Shown here: positions 8,567 to 18,831 of the stretch, piece by piece
How the letters are laid out: the number at the start of each line of letters is the position of its first letter
Numbering within the stretch: position 1 is the stretch's first letter
The notes under the pieces: model-generated
The model's database searches: none
Told to the model about the DNA's origin: nothing
Seen by the model: only the letters and a program-made list of their open reading frames with translations
Assembly (NCBI RefSeq): GCF_026167545.1
Contig: NZ_CP110678.1
Location: 679,501 to 743,500, forward strand
Reading direction: 5' to 3'
Source: Sphingomonas sp. S1-29
GTDB lineage: Bacteria > Pseudomonadota > Alphaproteobacteria > Sphingomonadales > Sphingomonadaceae
DNA: 64,000 nt
Made by a program: the position numbers and the translations under genes

Positions 8567-9142
8567 TCACTCGTGGTGATGGCGAATATGGCGGATCTTC
8601 CACTTGGCGGCGACGCGCAGTCGCCAGAACAGCAAAGCGCCCCAATAGCCGAGCAAAGCCGACACCGCCGAAATCACGAACAGCCCCAGCACTAGCGCGG
8701 GCGCGGCTTCGGAGAACAGCCACGCGGCCCATTCGGCGATGCCGGCGTGCGCGTTCACCAATGCCATGAACCCCGAGGCGTCGGCGCTGCGCCCGAGCAG
8801 GAAATTGCCCAGCCAAAGCGAGGCGTAGAGAATGAAGGGCGTGGTGGCGGGGTTGCTGAGGAAGGTCATCGCCACCGCGACGGGCACATTGGCGCGGAAC
8901 GGCAGCGCGAGCAGCGCAGCCCCCGCCATCTGGATGCCGGGGATCATCAGGAAGATGCCGACGAACAGTCCGAGCGCAGTGCCGCTGGGCACCGAACGGC
9001 GGGTGAAGCGCCACAGTTCGGGGGCAAGCACCCGGTGCGCTACCGGCCGTAGGAAGCGATTCGATTCGAGCTGTTCGCGCGTCGGGACGTTCGCCGCGAT
9101 GGTCCGGGCCAGCCAGTCCTTGTCGCCCTGCTTGCGCGCCAC
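8567..9142 (-). CDS. DUF2062 membrane protein
   Basis: A 191-residue protein of the DUF2062 family. It starts 2 bases after the smpB stop on the same strand and is probably cotranslated with it. The core segment SVPSGTALGLFVGIFLMIPG followed by another hydrophobic stretch, then the FLSNPATTPFILY motif, is the family signature; three to four membrane helices are visible (about residues 55-80, 85-110, 115-130 and 155-180). The biochemical role of DUF2062 proteins is not established; some occur fused to or near glycosyltransferases. Coupling to smpB is a common neighbour arrangement rather than evidence of a shared function. Confidence 0.85.
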   Translation of the reverse strand: MARKQGDKDWLARTIAANVPTREQLESNRFLRPVAHRVLAPELWRFTRRSVPSGTALGLFVGIFLMIPGIQMAGAALLALPFRANVPVAVAMTFLSNPATTPFILYASLWLGNFLLGRSADASGFMALVNAHAGIAEWAAWLFSEAAPALVLGLFVISAVSALLGYWGALLFWRLRVAAKWKIRHIRHHHE

Positions 9143-9143
9143 C

Positions 9144-9626
9144 TTAGCCGCGGTCGCGCAAGATGCGTTGCTGGTCGCGCTTCCAGTCGCGATCCTTGAT
9201 CGTTTCGCGCTTGTCGTGGGTCTTCTTGCCCTTGGCGAGCGCCAGCTCGACCTTGGCGCGGCCCTGCGCGTTGAAATAGACGCTGAGCGGCACCAGCGTC
9301 ATCCCCTCGCGGGCGACCGCGCCGTGGAGCTTGTTGATCTGGCGCTCCTTCAGCAGCAATTTGCGCGGGCGCTTGGGCTCGTGGTTGAAGCGGTTGCCGT
9401 GGCTAAACTCGGGGATGTTGGCGTTGACCAGCCAGATCTCGTCGCCCTTCACCTCGGCATAGGCTTCGGCGATCGTGCCCTCACCGCCGCGCAGCGCCTT
9501 GACCTCGGTACCGGTCAGCGCGATGCCTGCCTCGTACACGTCGTCGATGAAATATTCGAAGCGTGCGCGCCGGTTCTCGGCGACGGTCTTCACTTTGTCG
9601 AATTCGATGGGACGGGGGCGGGCCAT
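9144..9626 (-). CDS. smpB: SsrA-binding protein SmpB
   Basis: A 160-residue protein that binds tmRNA and brings it to stalled ribosomes for trans-translation. The sequence shows the SmpB beta-barrel core: [20 protein letters not shown], the [10 protein letters not shown] motif, the RPRKLLLK basic patch and the basic C-terminal tail [20 protein letters not shown] that enters the ribosomal decoding centre. Length matches the family (about 155-160). The tmRNA gene itself (ssrA) is not seen nearby. It lies in a dapA, lytic transglycosylase, smpB neighbourhood often kept in sphingomonads, with a fasciclin gene inserted divergently. Confidence 0.97.
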   Translation of the reverse strand: MARPRPIEFDKVKTVAENRRARFEYFIDDVYEAGIALTGTEVKALRGGEGTIAEAYAEVKGDEIWLVNANIPEFSHGNRFNHEPKRPRKLLLKERQINKLHGAVAREGMTLVPLSVYFNAQGRAKVELALAKGKKTHDKRETIKDRDWKRDQQRILRDRG

Positions 9627-9784
9627 GGGATGCGGGACATAGGCGCTGTGCGGGGCAAACGAAAGGGACCGTGCGCGACCGACACGGGATTTGGCCCATA
9701 TGACCGATCGGCCCCGTCCCCAGCCCCCGGCGACCGCGTATCTTGATGGCAGCCCGATCGACGGGCGACGCCAGGAGATATTCT

Positions 9785-10384
9785 ATGCTGCGGACCTTCA
9801 AGACGATGCTGCTGACCGCGACGATGCTGGTCGGCGCGAGCGCCTGCGCGATGCCCGAGGGCACCGCGCCGATGGCGGCGGGCGAAACCAGCGCGCAGGA
9901 AACCGCCAACCCGATGGTGGGCGGCGCGGCGATGTACGCCAACAAGACGATCGTCGAGAACGCAGTGAACTCGCCCGACCACACCACGCTGGTCGCAGCG
10001 GTTAAGGCGGCCGGGCTGGTCGATACGCTAAGCGGCCCCGGTCCCTTCACGGTGTTCGCACCGACCAACGCCGCCTTCGCCAAGCTGCCCGCGGGCACCG
10101 TCGAAACCCTGGTGAAGCCCGAGAACAAGGCGACGCTGACCAGCATCCTGACCTATCACGTCGTCTCGGGTGCGGTCTCGGCGGCCGATGTCGCGGCGCT
10201 CGTGGCAGCCGGCGGCGGCAGCGCCACGGTTCCGACGGTCCAGGGTGGATCGCTCACCTTCCGCCAGGCAGGCAGCGGCTACACCGTGACCGACACCAAG
10301 GGCGGCACCGCGAACATCACGATCGCCGATGTCCGCCAGTCGAACGGGATGATCCATGTGGTGGATGGCGTGTTGATGCCATGA
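9785..10384 (+). CDS. Fasciclin-domain lipoprotein
   Basis: A 199-residue exported protein. The N-terminus MLRTFKTMLLTATMLVGASA ends in a Cys lipobox (SACA), so it is probably lipid-anchored. One fasciclin (FAS1) domain fills the rest: the H1-like GPFTVFAPTNAAFAKLP near residues 85-100, the LTYHVVSG block near 130, and the C-terminal NGMIHVVDGVLMP. FAS1 proteins take part in cell-surface adhesion or matrix contacts, but single-domain bacterial members mostly lack a defined role. The ATG at 9785 is preceded by AGGAGA; the frame upstream of it overlaps the region before smpB and is not protein-like. It is divergent from smpB and convergent with dapA. Confidence 0.9.
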   Translation: MLRTFKTMLLTATMLVGASACAMPEGTAPMAAGETSAQETANPMVGGAAMYANKTIVENAVNSPDHTTLVAAVKAAGLVDTLSGPGPFTVFAPTNAAFAKLPAGTVETLVKPENKATLTSILTYHVVSGAVSAADVAALVAAGGGSATVPTVQGGSLTFRQAGSGYTVTDTKGGTANITIADVRQSNGMIHVVDGVLMP

Positions 10385-10396
10385 TGTAGCGGCCTT

Positions 10397-10527
10397 CTCC
10401 CCCCTCCCTGAAAGGGAGGGGCCGGGGGTGGGTCGGGTGCTCGCGATACGGTTGCGACGAAGTGCGCGGAAGCAGTACCCCCGGACCCTACCCACCCCCA
10501 ACCCCTCCCTTCCAGGGAGGGGAGTAG
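10397..10527. repeat. Family A inverted-pair (REPIN-like) element
   Basis: Left arm CTCCCTGAAAGGGAGGGGCC-GGGGGTGGGT (10400-10433) faces right arm ACCCACCCCCAACCCCTCCC-TTCCAGGGAGGGG (10489-10522). The left flank continues GGTCGGGTGCTCGCGATACG, and the same kind of spacer with ATACG follows the left arm at 21138 and 43066, so the whole unit, not only the arms, is repeated. It lies between the convergent fasciclin and dapA genes. Confidence 0.9.
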
Positions 10528-10534
10528 TTTGCGC

Positions 10535-11416
10535 TTACACCAGCCCCGCATGCTCCAACGCGGCATCGACCAGCGCCTTCGACGCATCGCACGGCGGCGT
10601 CATCGGCAGGCGCAGCTCGTCGGGGAATCCAGCGCGCACCTTCGACAGCGCATATTTCACCGGCCCGGGCGACGCATCGCTGAACAGCGCCGAATGCAGC
10701 GGGAACAGCCGGTCCTGCAGCGCCAACGCGGCCGTATAATCGCCCGCCCTGCACGCCGCCTGGAAATCGGCGCACAAGCGCGGCGCGACATTGGCGGTGA
10801 CCGAGATACACCCTGCCCCGCCCATCGCCATGAAGGCGAGCGCGGTGTCGTCATTGCCCGACAGCTGGACGAAGCCCTCGCCGCAGGCAGCGCGCTGCAT
10901 CGATACGCGCGCGAGCACCCCGGTCGCGTCCTTCACGCCGACGATAACCTCGGGAAACGCCGCGACGATCCGCGCCATCGTTTCGACCTGGATGTCGGTG
11001 ACGGTACGCGCGGGGACGTTGTACAGCACGATCGGCAGCCCGCCCTCGCGCGCCAATTTCTCGAAATGCCGAAACACGCCTTCCTGATTGGGGCGGTTGT
11101 AATAAGGCGGCACCAGCAACGCCGCCGCCGCGCCCGCCGCCTTGGCGGCGCGCATATGTTCGAGCGCGACCGAGGTGTCGTTCGATCCGCAACCGGCGAT
11201 CACCGGCACGCGACCCGCCGCCTGGTCGATGCACACCGACAGCACATAATTATGCTCGTCGATCGACATCGTCGCGGCTTCGCCGGTGGTGCCGCAGGGG
11301 ACGAGGCCCGATGAACCCTGCGCGATCTGCCAGTCGATCAGCGCGCGATATTGCGGCTCGTCGAAGCGGCCAGAGAGGAACGGCGTGGCGAGCGCCGGGA
11401 TGGAACCGGAAAACAT
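10535..11416 (-). CDS. dapA: 4-hydroxy-tetrahydrodipicolinate synthase
   Basis: A 293-residue aldolase that condenses pyruvate with aspartate semialdehyde, the first committed step to lysine and diaminopimelate. Visible marks: the PCGTTGEAATMS block (residues about 41-52), GCGSNDT, the catalytic Tyr in VLYNVPARTV (near 135) and the Schiff-base Lys in VIVGVKDATG (near 163). Length matches the family. The ATG at 11416 begins MFSGSIPALATPF, the normal DapA start; 19 codons before it are rejected. It is divergent from the lytic transglycosylase gene with only 69 bp between starts, so the two share a promoter region. It supplies peptidoglycan precursor next to a peptidoglycan-cutting enzyme. Confidence 0.96.
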   Translation of the reverse strand: MFSGSIPALATPFLSGRFDEPQYRALIDWQIAQGSSGLVPCGTTGEAATMSIDEHNYVLSVCIDQAAGRVPVIAGCGSNDTSVALEHMRAAKAAGAAAALLVPPYYNRPNQEGVFRHFEKLAREGGLPIVLYNVPARTVTDIQVETMARIVAAFPEVIVGVKDATGVLARVSMQRAACGEGFVQLSGNDDTALAFMAMGGAGCISVTANVAPRLCADFQAACRAGDYTAALALQDRLFPLHSALFSDASPGPVKYALSKVRAGFPDELRLPMTPPCDASKALVDAALEHAGLV

Positions 11417-11485
11417 GGAATGAAACTGCCGATCAGAGGTAATTCGGGGGCGACAGATAGGTCGCAGTGGCATAGTCTGTCCAGC

Positions 11486-13543
11486 ATGCTAGGGTCGTAT
11501 TCCAAGCTCGCATTGGTCATCGCCGGTGTTTCGGGCGTCGCCGTTTCTGCTCACTCGCTCGCGCAACAGGCGCGAACGGCGCCACAAAGTGCGCCCAGCT
11601 GGCCGCCGCGGGGTATGGCGACTCAGCCCTTGCCGCAGCAGGCCAGCCCGATGGTGCAGCCGCTGCCCGCTTATGCCAGCGACCCGCTCACCCGCGACAT
11701 CAACGAATGGAAGCGGCTGCAGCAGTCGGACAATTATAGTTTCGCCGAATATGCCAATTTCCTGCTCGCGCATCCGGGCTGGCCGGGCGAGGTCAGCCGG
11801 CGTTCGGCGGCCGAGACCGTGCTCGACAGCGGTGCGACCAACGCCCCGCTGGTGGTGCGCTTCTTCGGGCGCTTTCCGCCGCTGACCGCGGCGGGCCACA
11901 CCCGCCACGCCGAAGCGCTGATGGCGAGCGGCCAGCGTACCCAGGCGCAGGCAGCGGCGCGTGCCGCATGGCGCAAGGGATCGCTGCGGAACGCCGACGA
12001 GGCCCGGTTGCTCGGTGGTTTCCCCGGCGCGATCGGGCCTGCCGATCACGACGCGCGGATGGATGCGCTGCTGTGGCAGGGTGCGACGAGTGCGGCCGAC
12101 CGCCAATTGGCGTTGGTATCGCCCGGCAAGCGCGCGCTGTTCGCCGCGCGCCTCGCGTTCCGCAAGCGCTCGCCCGAGGCGGCGACCTTCGCCGCACAAG
12201 CGAGCGAGAGCGACCGGCAAGACCCGGGCTATATCGCCGATCGCGCGACCTGGCTGCGCGCCAGCAACCAGTCGCCCGCCGCGCGCGCCTATCTGGCACA
12301 ACCGCGCCGACTGTCGGCGCTGCCCAGCCGGGTCGAGGATTGGTACGAGGTGCTGCTCCAGCAGGCACAGGGCGCCGCCGCCGATCGCCAGTACAGCACC
12401 GCCTATGACATCGCGCGCCAGATCGACGACGCCTATCCGGCGGGCACCGATGTTTCGACGCGCCCCTATGGCGAGCGCGACGATTATACCAGCCTGGCAT
12501 GGCTGGCGGGGCAAACCGCGATGCGCCGGCTCAATCGGCCGCGCGATGCGATCGGGATGTACGAACGCTATGGCATGGCGTCGCAGACCCCGCAGACGCG
12601 ATCGAAGGGGATGTATTGGGCGGGCCGCGCTGCCGAGGCGGCGGGCGACCGCACCGCGGCGCAGGGTTTTTACCAGCGCGCGGCGGTATTCCCCGACCTC
12701 TATTACGGGCAATTGTCGCTCGAGCGGATGGGGCAGCCGATCCGCCGGCTTCCCGCGCCACCGACCGTGGCTTCGGTCGATCCCGCGGTGCGCGCGGCGT
12801 TCCAGAGCCGCGAAGTGGTGCGCGCGGCGCGCTCGCTCGGGCAGATGAACCGTCCTGCCGATCAGGGGCTGTTCCTTCGCCAGATCGCCGCCGACGCCAC
12901 CAGCGCCGAGGACCATATCCTCGCTGCCGATCTCGGCCAGTCGATCGGGCGCCCCGATCTCGGCGTGATGGTGGGGCGCAGCGCTTCGACCAACGGCCAC
13001 TACACCCAGGCGGCGTTCGGCTTCCCCAGCGTCGCGGTGCCGGGGTCGCAGGCGTCGAACTGGACGATGATCCACGCGATCGCACGCCAGGAAAGCCAGT
13101 TCGACCGCGCGGCGGTCAGCCGTGTCGGCGCGCGCGGGCTGATGCAGTTGATGCCCGCCACCGCGCGCGAGCAATCGGGCAAGATCGGACTCGGCTATGA
13201 CGCCGGCGCGCTGACCAGCGATCCGAGCTACAATATCCAGCTCGGCTCGACCTATTTCCAGCGGATGCTCAGCTATTATGGCGGCAGCTATCCGCTGGCG
13301 ATCGCGGCGTACAATGCAGGCGCTGGCAATGTGAACAAATGGCTCCGCGCCAATGGCGATCCGCGTACGGGCGCGGTCGACTGGCTCGATTGGGTCGAGG
13401 ACATTCCGTATTTCGAGACCAAGAACTACGTTCAGCGCGTGCTCGAAAATGCCGTGGTGTACGACCTGATGCACCCCGACAAAGCGCGGTCGCGCGGGCC
13501 GACCAACCTGTCCTGGTATATGGGCAAGAAGACGCCGGGCTGA
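11486..13543 (+). CDS. Lytic murein transglycosylase, Slt70-like
   Basis: A 685-residue exported enzyme that cleaves peptidoglycan glycan strands to 1,6-anhydromuramyl ends. An uncleaved or cleavable N-terminal hydrophobic segment (MLGSYSKLALVIAGVSGVAV) precedes a proline-rich stretch, a long alpha-helical solenoid (about 60-480) as in Slt70, and a C-terminal SLT domain. The catalytic Glu is in AIARQESQFDRAAVS (near residue 535), followed by GARGLMQLMPATA and AIAAYNAGAGNVNKWL. The ATG at 11486 was chosen because it opens the signal segment. It is divergent from dapA, and its end runs into a family B palindrome pair. Confidence 0.94.
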   Translation: MLGSYSKLALVIAGVSGVAVSAHSLAQQARTAPQSAPSWPPRGMATQPLPQQASPMVQPLPAYASDPLTRDINEWKRLQQSDNYSFAEYANFLLAHPGWPGEVSRRSAAETVLDSGATNAPLVVRFFGRFPPLTAAGHTRHAEALMASGQRTQAQAAARAAWRKGSLRNADEARLLGGFPGAIGPADHDARMDALLWQGATSAADRQLALVSPGKRALFAARLAFRKRSPEAATFAAQASESDRQDPGYIADRATWLRASNQSPAARAYLAQPRRLSALPSRVEDWYEVLLQQAQGAAADRQYSTAYDIARQIDDAYPAGTDVSTRPYGERDDYTSLAWLAGQTAMRRLNRPRDAIGMYERYGMASQTPQTRSKGMYWAGRAAEAAGDRTAAQGFYQRAAVFPDLYYGQLSLERMGQPIRRLPAPPTVASVDPAVRAAFQSREVVRAARSLGQMNRPADQGLFLRQIAADATSAEDHILAADLGQSIGRPDLGVMVGRSASTNGHYTQAAFGFPSVAVPGSQASNWTMIHAIARQESQFDRAAVSRVGARGLMQLMPATAREQSGKIGLGYDAGALTSDPSYNIQLGSTYFQRMLSYYGGSYPLAIAAYNAGAGNVNKWLRANGDPRTGAVDWLDWVEDIPYFETKNYVQRVLENAVVYDLMHPDKARSRGPTNLSWYMGKKTPG

Positions 13544-13557
13544 ACCACGCCATCGCC

Positions 13558-13636
13558 GTCACCCCAGCGAAAGCTGGGGTCTCGGGCGGCCGGCACGCTA
13601 CGGTCGCCAAAGACCCCAGCCTTCGCTGGGGTGACG
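13558..13636. repeat. Family B inverted-pair element
   Basis: Arms GTCACCCCAGCGAAAGCTGG (13558-13577) and CCCAGCCTTCGCTGGGGTGA (13615-13634), with a 37 bp spacer, between the transglycosylase and greB. This is the best preserved copy in the window and can form a long hairpin at the end of the transglycosylase transcript. Confidence 0.9.
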
Positions 13637-13652
13637 GATCTGGGTAGAGTGC

Positions 13653-14162
13653 ATGATGGATCGCCCCAACTACATCACCCCTGCAGGCTATTCGGCGCTG
13701 ATGGCCGAATATGACGCGCTGCTCAGCGGCGAACGGCCCAAGCTCGTCGAGGTCATCTCCTGGGCGGCGGGCAATGGCGACCGCTCGGAAAACGGCGATT
13801 ATATCTATGGCCGCAAACGGCTGCGCGAGATCGACCGGCGGCTGGGTTTCCTGTCGCGGCGGATGAAGGCGGCGAAGGTGGTCGATCCCGCGCGCCAGCC
13901 CGATCGCGACCGCGTGTGGTTCGGCGCGACGGTGACGCTCGCCGACGAAGACGATGCCGAGCGCGTGCTGACGCTGGTGGGCGACGACGAAACCGATGCC
14001 GCCGCTGGGCTGATAGGCTGGAACTCGCCGATCGCCCGCGCGGTCCGCGGCGCGACGCTCGGCGATGTCCGCCGCGTCATGCTCCCGGCGGGCGAGCGCG
14101 AATATGAAGTCGTGGCGATCACCTATCCTCCCTGCCCTGCCGATGTTGCCACCGACGCTTAA
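13653..14162 (+). CDS. greB: Transcription elongation factor GreB
   Basis: A 169-residue Gre factor. It enters the RNA polymerase secondary channel and stimulates cleavage of backtracked RNA. The N-terminal coiled coil carries the family tip signature NGDRSENGDYIYGRKRLREI (about residues 34-53), whose acidic residues place the catalytic metal. The C-terminal FKBP-like domain holds VWFGATVTL, GDDETDAAAGLIGWNSPIAR and a beta-rich end. GreB rather than GreA is supported by the SENGDYIYGKKRLREIDRR pattern. Start may be the first or second of two adjacent ATGs (13653 or 13656). It follows a family B palindrome and precedes the NYN gene. Confidence 0.93.
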   Translation: MMDRPNYITPAGYSALMAEYDALLSGERPKLVEVISWAAGNGDRSENGDYIYGRKRLREIDRRLGFLSRRMKAAKVVDPARQPDRDRVWFGATVTLADEDDAERVLTLVGDDETDAAAGLIGWNSPIARAVRGATLGDVRRVMLPAGEREYEVVAITYPPCPADVATDA

Positions 14163-14203
14163 GAGCATTGGGGTTTCCGATCGGCTGGCCTAAGAACGCG
14201 GGC

Positions 14204-14941
14204 ATGACCGACTTTTCAAATGACGCGCCGCCCAGCGGCAATGTCGCGCTGCTCATCGACGCCGACAACGCTTCCTCCGCCACGATCGACCCGGTGCTGA
14301 CCGTGCTGGCCGAGCTCGGCACCGTCAATGTCCGCCGCGCCTATGGCAATTGGAGCAAGCCCGGGCTCAAGCGCTGGGCCGAGCTGACGATGAAGCACGG
14401 GATCGAACCCTATCAGCAGTTCGACATCACCAAGGGCAAGAACGCCACCGACATGCGGATGACGATCGACGCGATGGACCTGCTGTTCCGCGGGCGCGTC
14501 ACCGGCTTTGGGCTGATGTCGTCAGACAGCGACTTCATGCCGCTGGCGATGCGGATCCGCCAGGAAGGGCTGCCGGTCTATGGCTTCGGCACCCAGCGCG
14601 CGCCCGAGGGGTTCCGCGCCGCGTGCAGCCGCTTCATCGACCTCGACCGGCTCGAAAAGGACCGCGCCCAGCAAATCGACACCCCGCTTGCGATGGAAAC
14701 CACCAAGGGTGCGGTGAGCGACGAGTTGGTGAAGCTGCTGATCGACGCATATAATGCTAGCAAGCGCGATGAGCGGGGATATGCCAGCCTGAACGACGTC
14801 GGCCAATTGGCGGGCAATCGTTCGAGCTTCGATACCCGCAATTATGGTTATGCGCGGCTGTCCGACCTGATCGGCGACGTGCCGAACTTCCAGGTCGAGC
14901 GGCGCGAAGGCGGCCGCGTGTTTGTAAAACGGGTACGATGA
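14204..14941 (+). CDS. NYN-domain protein with C-terminal OST-HTH/LOTUS-like domain
   Basis: A 245-residue protein. The NYN/PIN-like fold is visible as NVALLIDADNASSATIDPVL (metal Asp pair at the start), KGKNATDMRMTIDAMDLL with a second acidic set, and LMSSDSDFMPLAMRIRQEG with the SDSDF signature; these acidic residues are those of putative ribonucleases of the LabA/DUF88 group. The C-terminal part (about 180-245, RSSFDTRNYGYARLSDLIGD) matches the OST-HTH/LOTUS pattern linked to RNA binding. An RNase role is inferred from family only. The ATG at 14204 precedes a plausible start MTDFSND; it ends in an ATGA overlap with the acylphosphatase gene. Confidence 0.88.
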   Translation: MTDFSNDAPPSGNVALLIDADNASSATIDPVLTVLAELGTVNVRRAYGNWSKPGLKRWAELTMKHGIEPYQQFDITKGKNATDMRMTIDAMDLLFRGRVTGFGLMSSDSDFMPLAMRIRQEGLPVYGFGTQRAPEGFRAACSRFIDLDRLEKDRAQQIDTPLAMETTKGAVSDELVKLLIDAYNASKRDERGYASLNDVGQLAGNRSSFDTRNYGYARLSDLIGDVPNFQVERREGGRVFVKRVR

Positions 14942-15219
14942 TGATGGCGACGCAGCGAGTATATGTTTCGGGCAAGGTCCAGGGCGTTGGCTATCGCGAC
15001 TATATGGTCCGCAAGGCGCGCGAGCATGGCGTCGTCGGATGGGTCCGCAACACCCGCGACGGCCGGGTAGAGATGCTCGCGTCGGGCGAGGACGACGCGC
15101 TGGCGGCGTTCGTCGAGGCTTCGCGCGGCGGGCCGATGCTGTGCCGCGTCGACAATGTCGAGGCGCATCCCGACAGCGAGAAGCCCGCCAAGGGCTTCAC
15201 CAAGCGGTTCACCGCCTGA
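14938..15219 (+). CDS. acyP: Acylphosphatase
   Basis: A 93-residue enzyme that hydrolyses acyl phosphates such as carbamoyl or 1,3-bisphosphoglycerate phosphates. The signature GKVQGVGYRDYMVRKAREHG (about residues 12-31) contains the catalytic Arg, and WVRNTRDGRVEMLASG holds the catalytic Asn. Full family length. Three ATGs are stacked at the start; the first overlaps the stop of the NYN gene by four bases (ATGA), so translation is probably coupled. Confidence 0.95.
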   Translation: MMMATQRVYVSGKVQGVGYRDYMVRKAREHGVVGWVRNTRDGRVEMLASGEDDALAAFVEASRGGPMLCRVDNVEAHPDSEKPAKGFTKRFTA

Positions 15220-15278
15220 CCGATCCGAGGCGCGCAGCCGGGGTTCAAGTGCGCGCTACATCGTGATATCCTTACGGC

Positions 15279-15851
15279 ATGAACGAGACGCTTCCGCTCG
15301 AGCCAATCACCCGACCGATCGGGTTGCGGATAGAGGATTATCTGCTGCTCGACGGCGCGGGCACGTACGAGGCGGTGGGCAAGACCGAGCTGATCGAGGG
15401 GGAAGTCTTCGCGGTGAATTCGGAATATCGCCCGCACACGCGGATCAAGTCTCGGCTGCATTTGCTGATCGCCCGCGGGCTCGAACTGCTCGATAGCGAT
15501 CTGGAAGCCGCGATCGAGGGATCGGTTGCAATGCCGCCCGCCAACGCGCCGATGCCCGATATCGTCGTCACCAGCGAGATCGAAGGCGACGGGCTGATAC
15601 CCGTTCCCTCGGTTCGCCTTATCGTCGAGGTCGCCGATGCGTCGCTGCACGGCGACTTGACGCGCAAGGCAGCGATCTATGCGCGGCATGCAGTACCCGA
15701 ATATTGGGTTGTCGACGTCAATGGCCGGGTCGTTCATCAATTGAGCGCGCCAAGCGGTGACGGCTATATCGAGCGCCGTGCAATCACCTTCGGCAGCGCC
15801 ATGGAGTCGGTCGCGATCCCGGGTCTCAGGATCGCGACCTCTACCTTATAA
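15279..15851 (+). CDS. Uma2 family (DUF820) restriction-endonuclease-fold protein
   Basis: A 190-residue protein of the Uma2/DUF820 family, which has the PD-(D/E)XK nuclease fold. Visible marks: the YLLLDGAGTYEAVGKTELIEGEVF N-terminal region, the Asp of AMPPANAPMPDIVVT (about 85-100), the LIVEVADASLHGDLTRKAAIYARH block with E-V-A-D and the K of RKAAIYA, and the EYWVVDVNGRVVH strand. Most members are of unknown function and many occur in families with numerous paralogues; here it stands alone between acyP and a kinase gene, its last six bases overlapping the tail of the convergent kinase. Nuclease activity is unproven. Confidence 0.85.
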   Translation: MNETLPLEPITRPIGLRIEDYLLLDGAGTYEAVGKTELIEGEVFAVNSEYRPHTRIKSRLHLLIARGLELLDSDLEAAIEGSVAMPPANAPMPDIVVTSEIEGDGLIPVPSVRLIVEVADASLHGDLTRKAAIYARHAVPEYWVVDVNGRVVHQLSAPSGDGYIERRAITFGSAMESVAIPGLRIATSTL

Positions 15852-17039
15852 CGTCCGCGGGTTCGGGAAGCTCAACCGAACGCGCGTCCCCTGATCTTCG
15901 AAGTCGGGGGTGAAGGCGATCGTGCCGCCCAGCTGACGCGTCAGGCTGGCGATCATCCGCATGCCGAGGCTCGCGCGCGACTGCGTCTTGATGTCGAAGC
16001 CTTCGGGCATGCCCGGACCGTTATCGCTGACCGTCATCGCGATCGCTCCGTCCTCCTCGGCGATACGCACGTCGATGCGGCCGTGCTGCCCCTCGCCGCC
16101 GGCATATTTGATCGCGTTGGTGACGAGCTCGGTCAGCATCAGCCCCAATGGGATCGCGGTATCGGCGCTGATCGCAATCGGTTCGGCAGAGCATTCGATC
16201 CGGCATTGCGGCGCCTGTTCGCGCAAGCCCGTCACCAGCCCGCTTGCCAGATCGTCGAGCGCGACGATGCCGATCCGGTCACCGCGCCATAATTGGTCAT
16301 GCGTCTGTGCGATCGCGGTGATCCGCGCCTGCGCATCGCCCAGCAGTCGGACGATACGCGGATCGTCATCCTCCTGCATCTGCAGGTTGAGCATCGCCGA
16401 CACCAGAGCAAGGCTGTTCTTCACGCGGTGGCTAGCTTCGCGCACCAGCAGCTCCTGATGCTCGAGCGCGGCGTTGAGCCGGCCTTCGGCATGCTGGCGC
16501 TCGATCGCGACGCCGATGAGGTTGGCGAAGCCCTGCATGAAGGCGAGGTCGTCCTCGTCGAACTTGCCCTCCTGCGTGCTGTCGACCTCGATCACGCCAT
16601 AGCGGTTGGCGTCGGCCTCGACGAGCACGTTGATCGCGCGCTTGATGCCATGCTCGGCCATGATCGCGGGGGTGCGGAAGCGCTCTTCATCGTCGAGATG
16701 GTTCGAGATGACGGGCTCACCGATCTTGTAGGCGAAGCCCGCGGGCGACCCGAGATCGGCATAGAGATAGGCGGTGCCGACGATGCCAGGCGCCCAGCCC
16801 ACGCCCGAGCGCACCAGCATCCGCCCCTGTTCATCGGGCGCTTCGAGATATTTGCAGAAGCCGGCGTTCATGCCTGCAGCGCACAATTCGGTCGCGCGCT
16901 GCAACAGCTCATCGAGGTCGCGCGACCGCAGCGCGTCCATCCCGAACCTAGCGAGGATGCGCTGCTGCCCCAGGCGATAGTCGATCTCACCCTGCGGGCG
17001 CGGGCCTGGATCTGCTGACGCTTCCTCTACCACGGCCAT
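15846..17039 (-). CDS. GAF-domain sensor kinase of the HisKA_2 family
   Basis: A 397-residue soluble kinase with no membrane segment. A GAF domain fills about residues 25-185 (ATELCAAGMNAGFCKYLE, SPAGFAYKIGEPVISNHLDDE, GVIEVDSTQEGKFDEDDLAF). The dimerisation and phosphoacceptor domain is HisKA_2: EASHRVKNSLALVSAMLNLQ near residue 205, with the phospho-His in SHRVKN. The ATPase domain has LTELVTNAIKYA and DNGPGMPEGFD. HisKA_2 kinases commonly pass phosphate to the PhyR/FAT-GUY general-stress receivers in alphaproteobacteria, but no partner is adjacent. It starts five bases after the ettA stop on the same strand and is probably in its operon. Confidence 0.9.
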   Translation of the reverse strand: MAVVEEASADPGPRPQGEIDYRLGQQRILARFGMDALRSRDLDELLQRATELCAAGMNAGFCKYLEAPDEQGRMLVRSGVGWAPGIVGTAYLYADLGSPAGFAYKIGEPVISNHLDDEERFRTPAIMAEHGIKRAINVLVEADANRYGVIEVDSTQEGKFDEDDLAFMQGFANLIGVAIERQHAEGRLNAALEHQELLVREASHRVKNSLALVSAMLNLQMQEDDDPRIVRLLGDAQARITAIAQTHDQLWRGDRIGIVALDDLASGLVTGLREQAPQCRIECSAEPIAISADTAIPLGLMLTELVTNAIKYAGGEGQHGRIDVRIAEEDGAIAMTVSDNGPGMPEGFDIKTQSRASLGMRMIASLTRQLGGTIAFTPDFEDQGTRVRLSFPNPRTL

Positions 17040-17043
17040 TCGC

Positions 17044-18723
<1,680 letters not shown>

Positions 18724-18831
18724 GAGCGAGGTCTCCGCTAAACGGAATTGCGATGAAGGGAATTTCGTGGCCGGGACATAGCGATGCGGCGGCGCATTGG
18801 CAAACGAACCGATGCGCGATAGCATCGCGGC

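Noticed and set aside
11489..13474. Long open frame on the minus strand through the lytic transglycosylase
   Set aside because: High G+C removes stops from antisense frames; its translation has no domain and follows the real gene's codons in mirror. The same holds for long antisense frames at 44665-47253 and 50838-54212, and for the alternative frame at 27089-29488.
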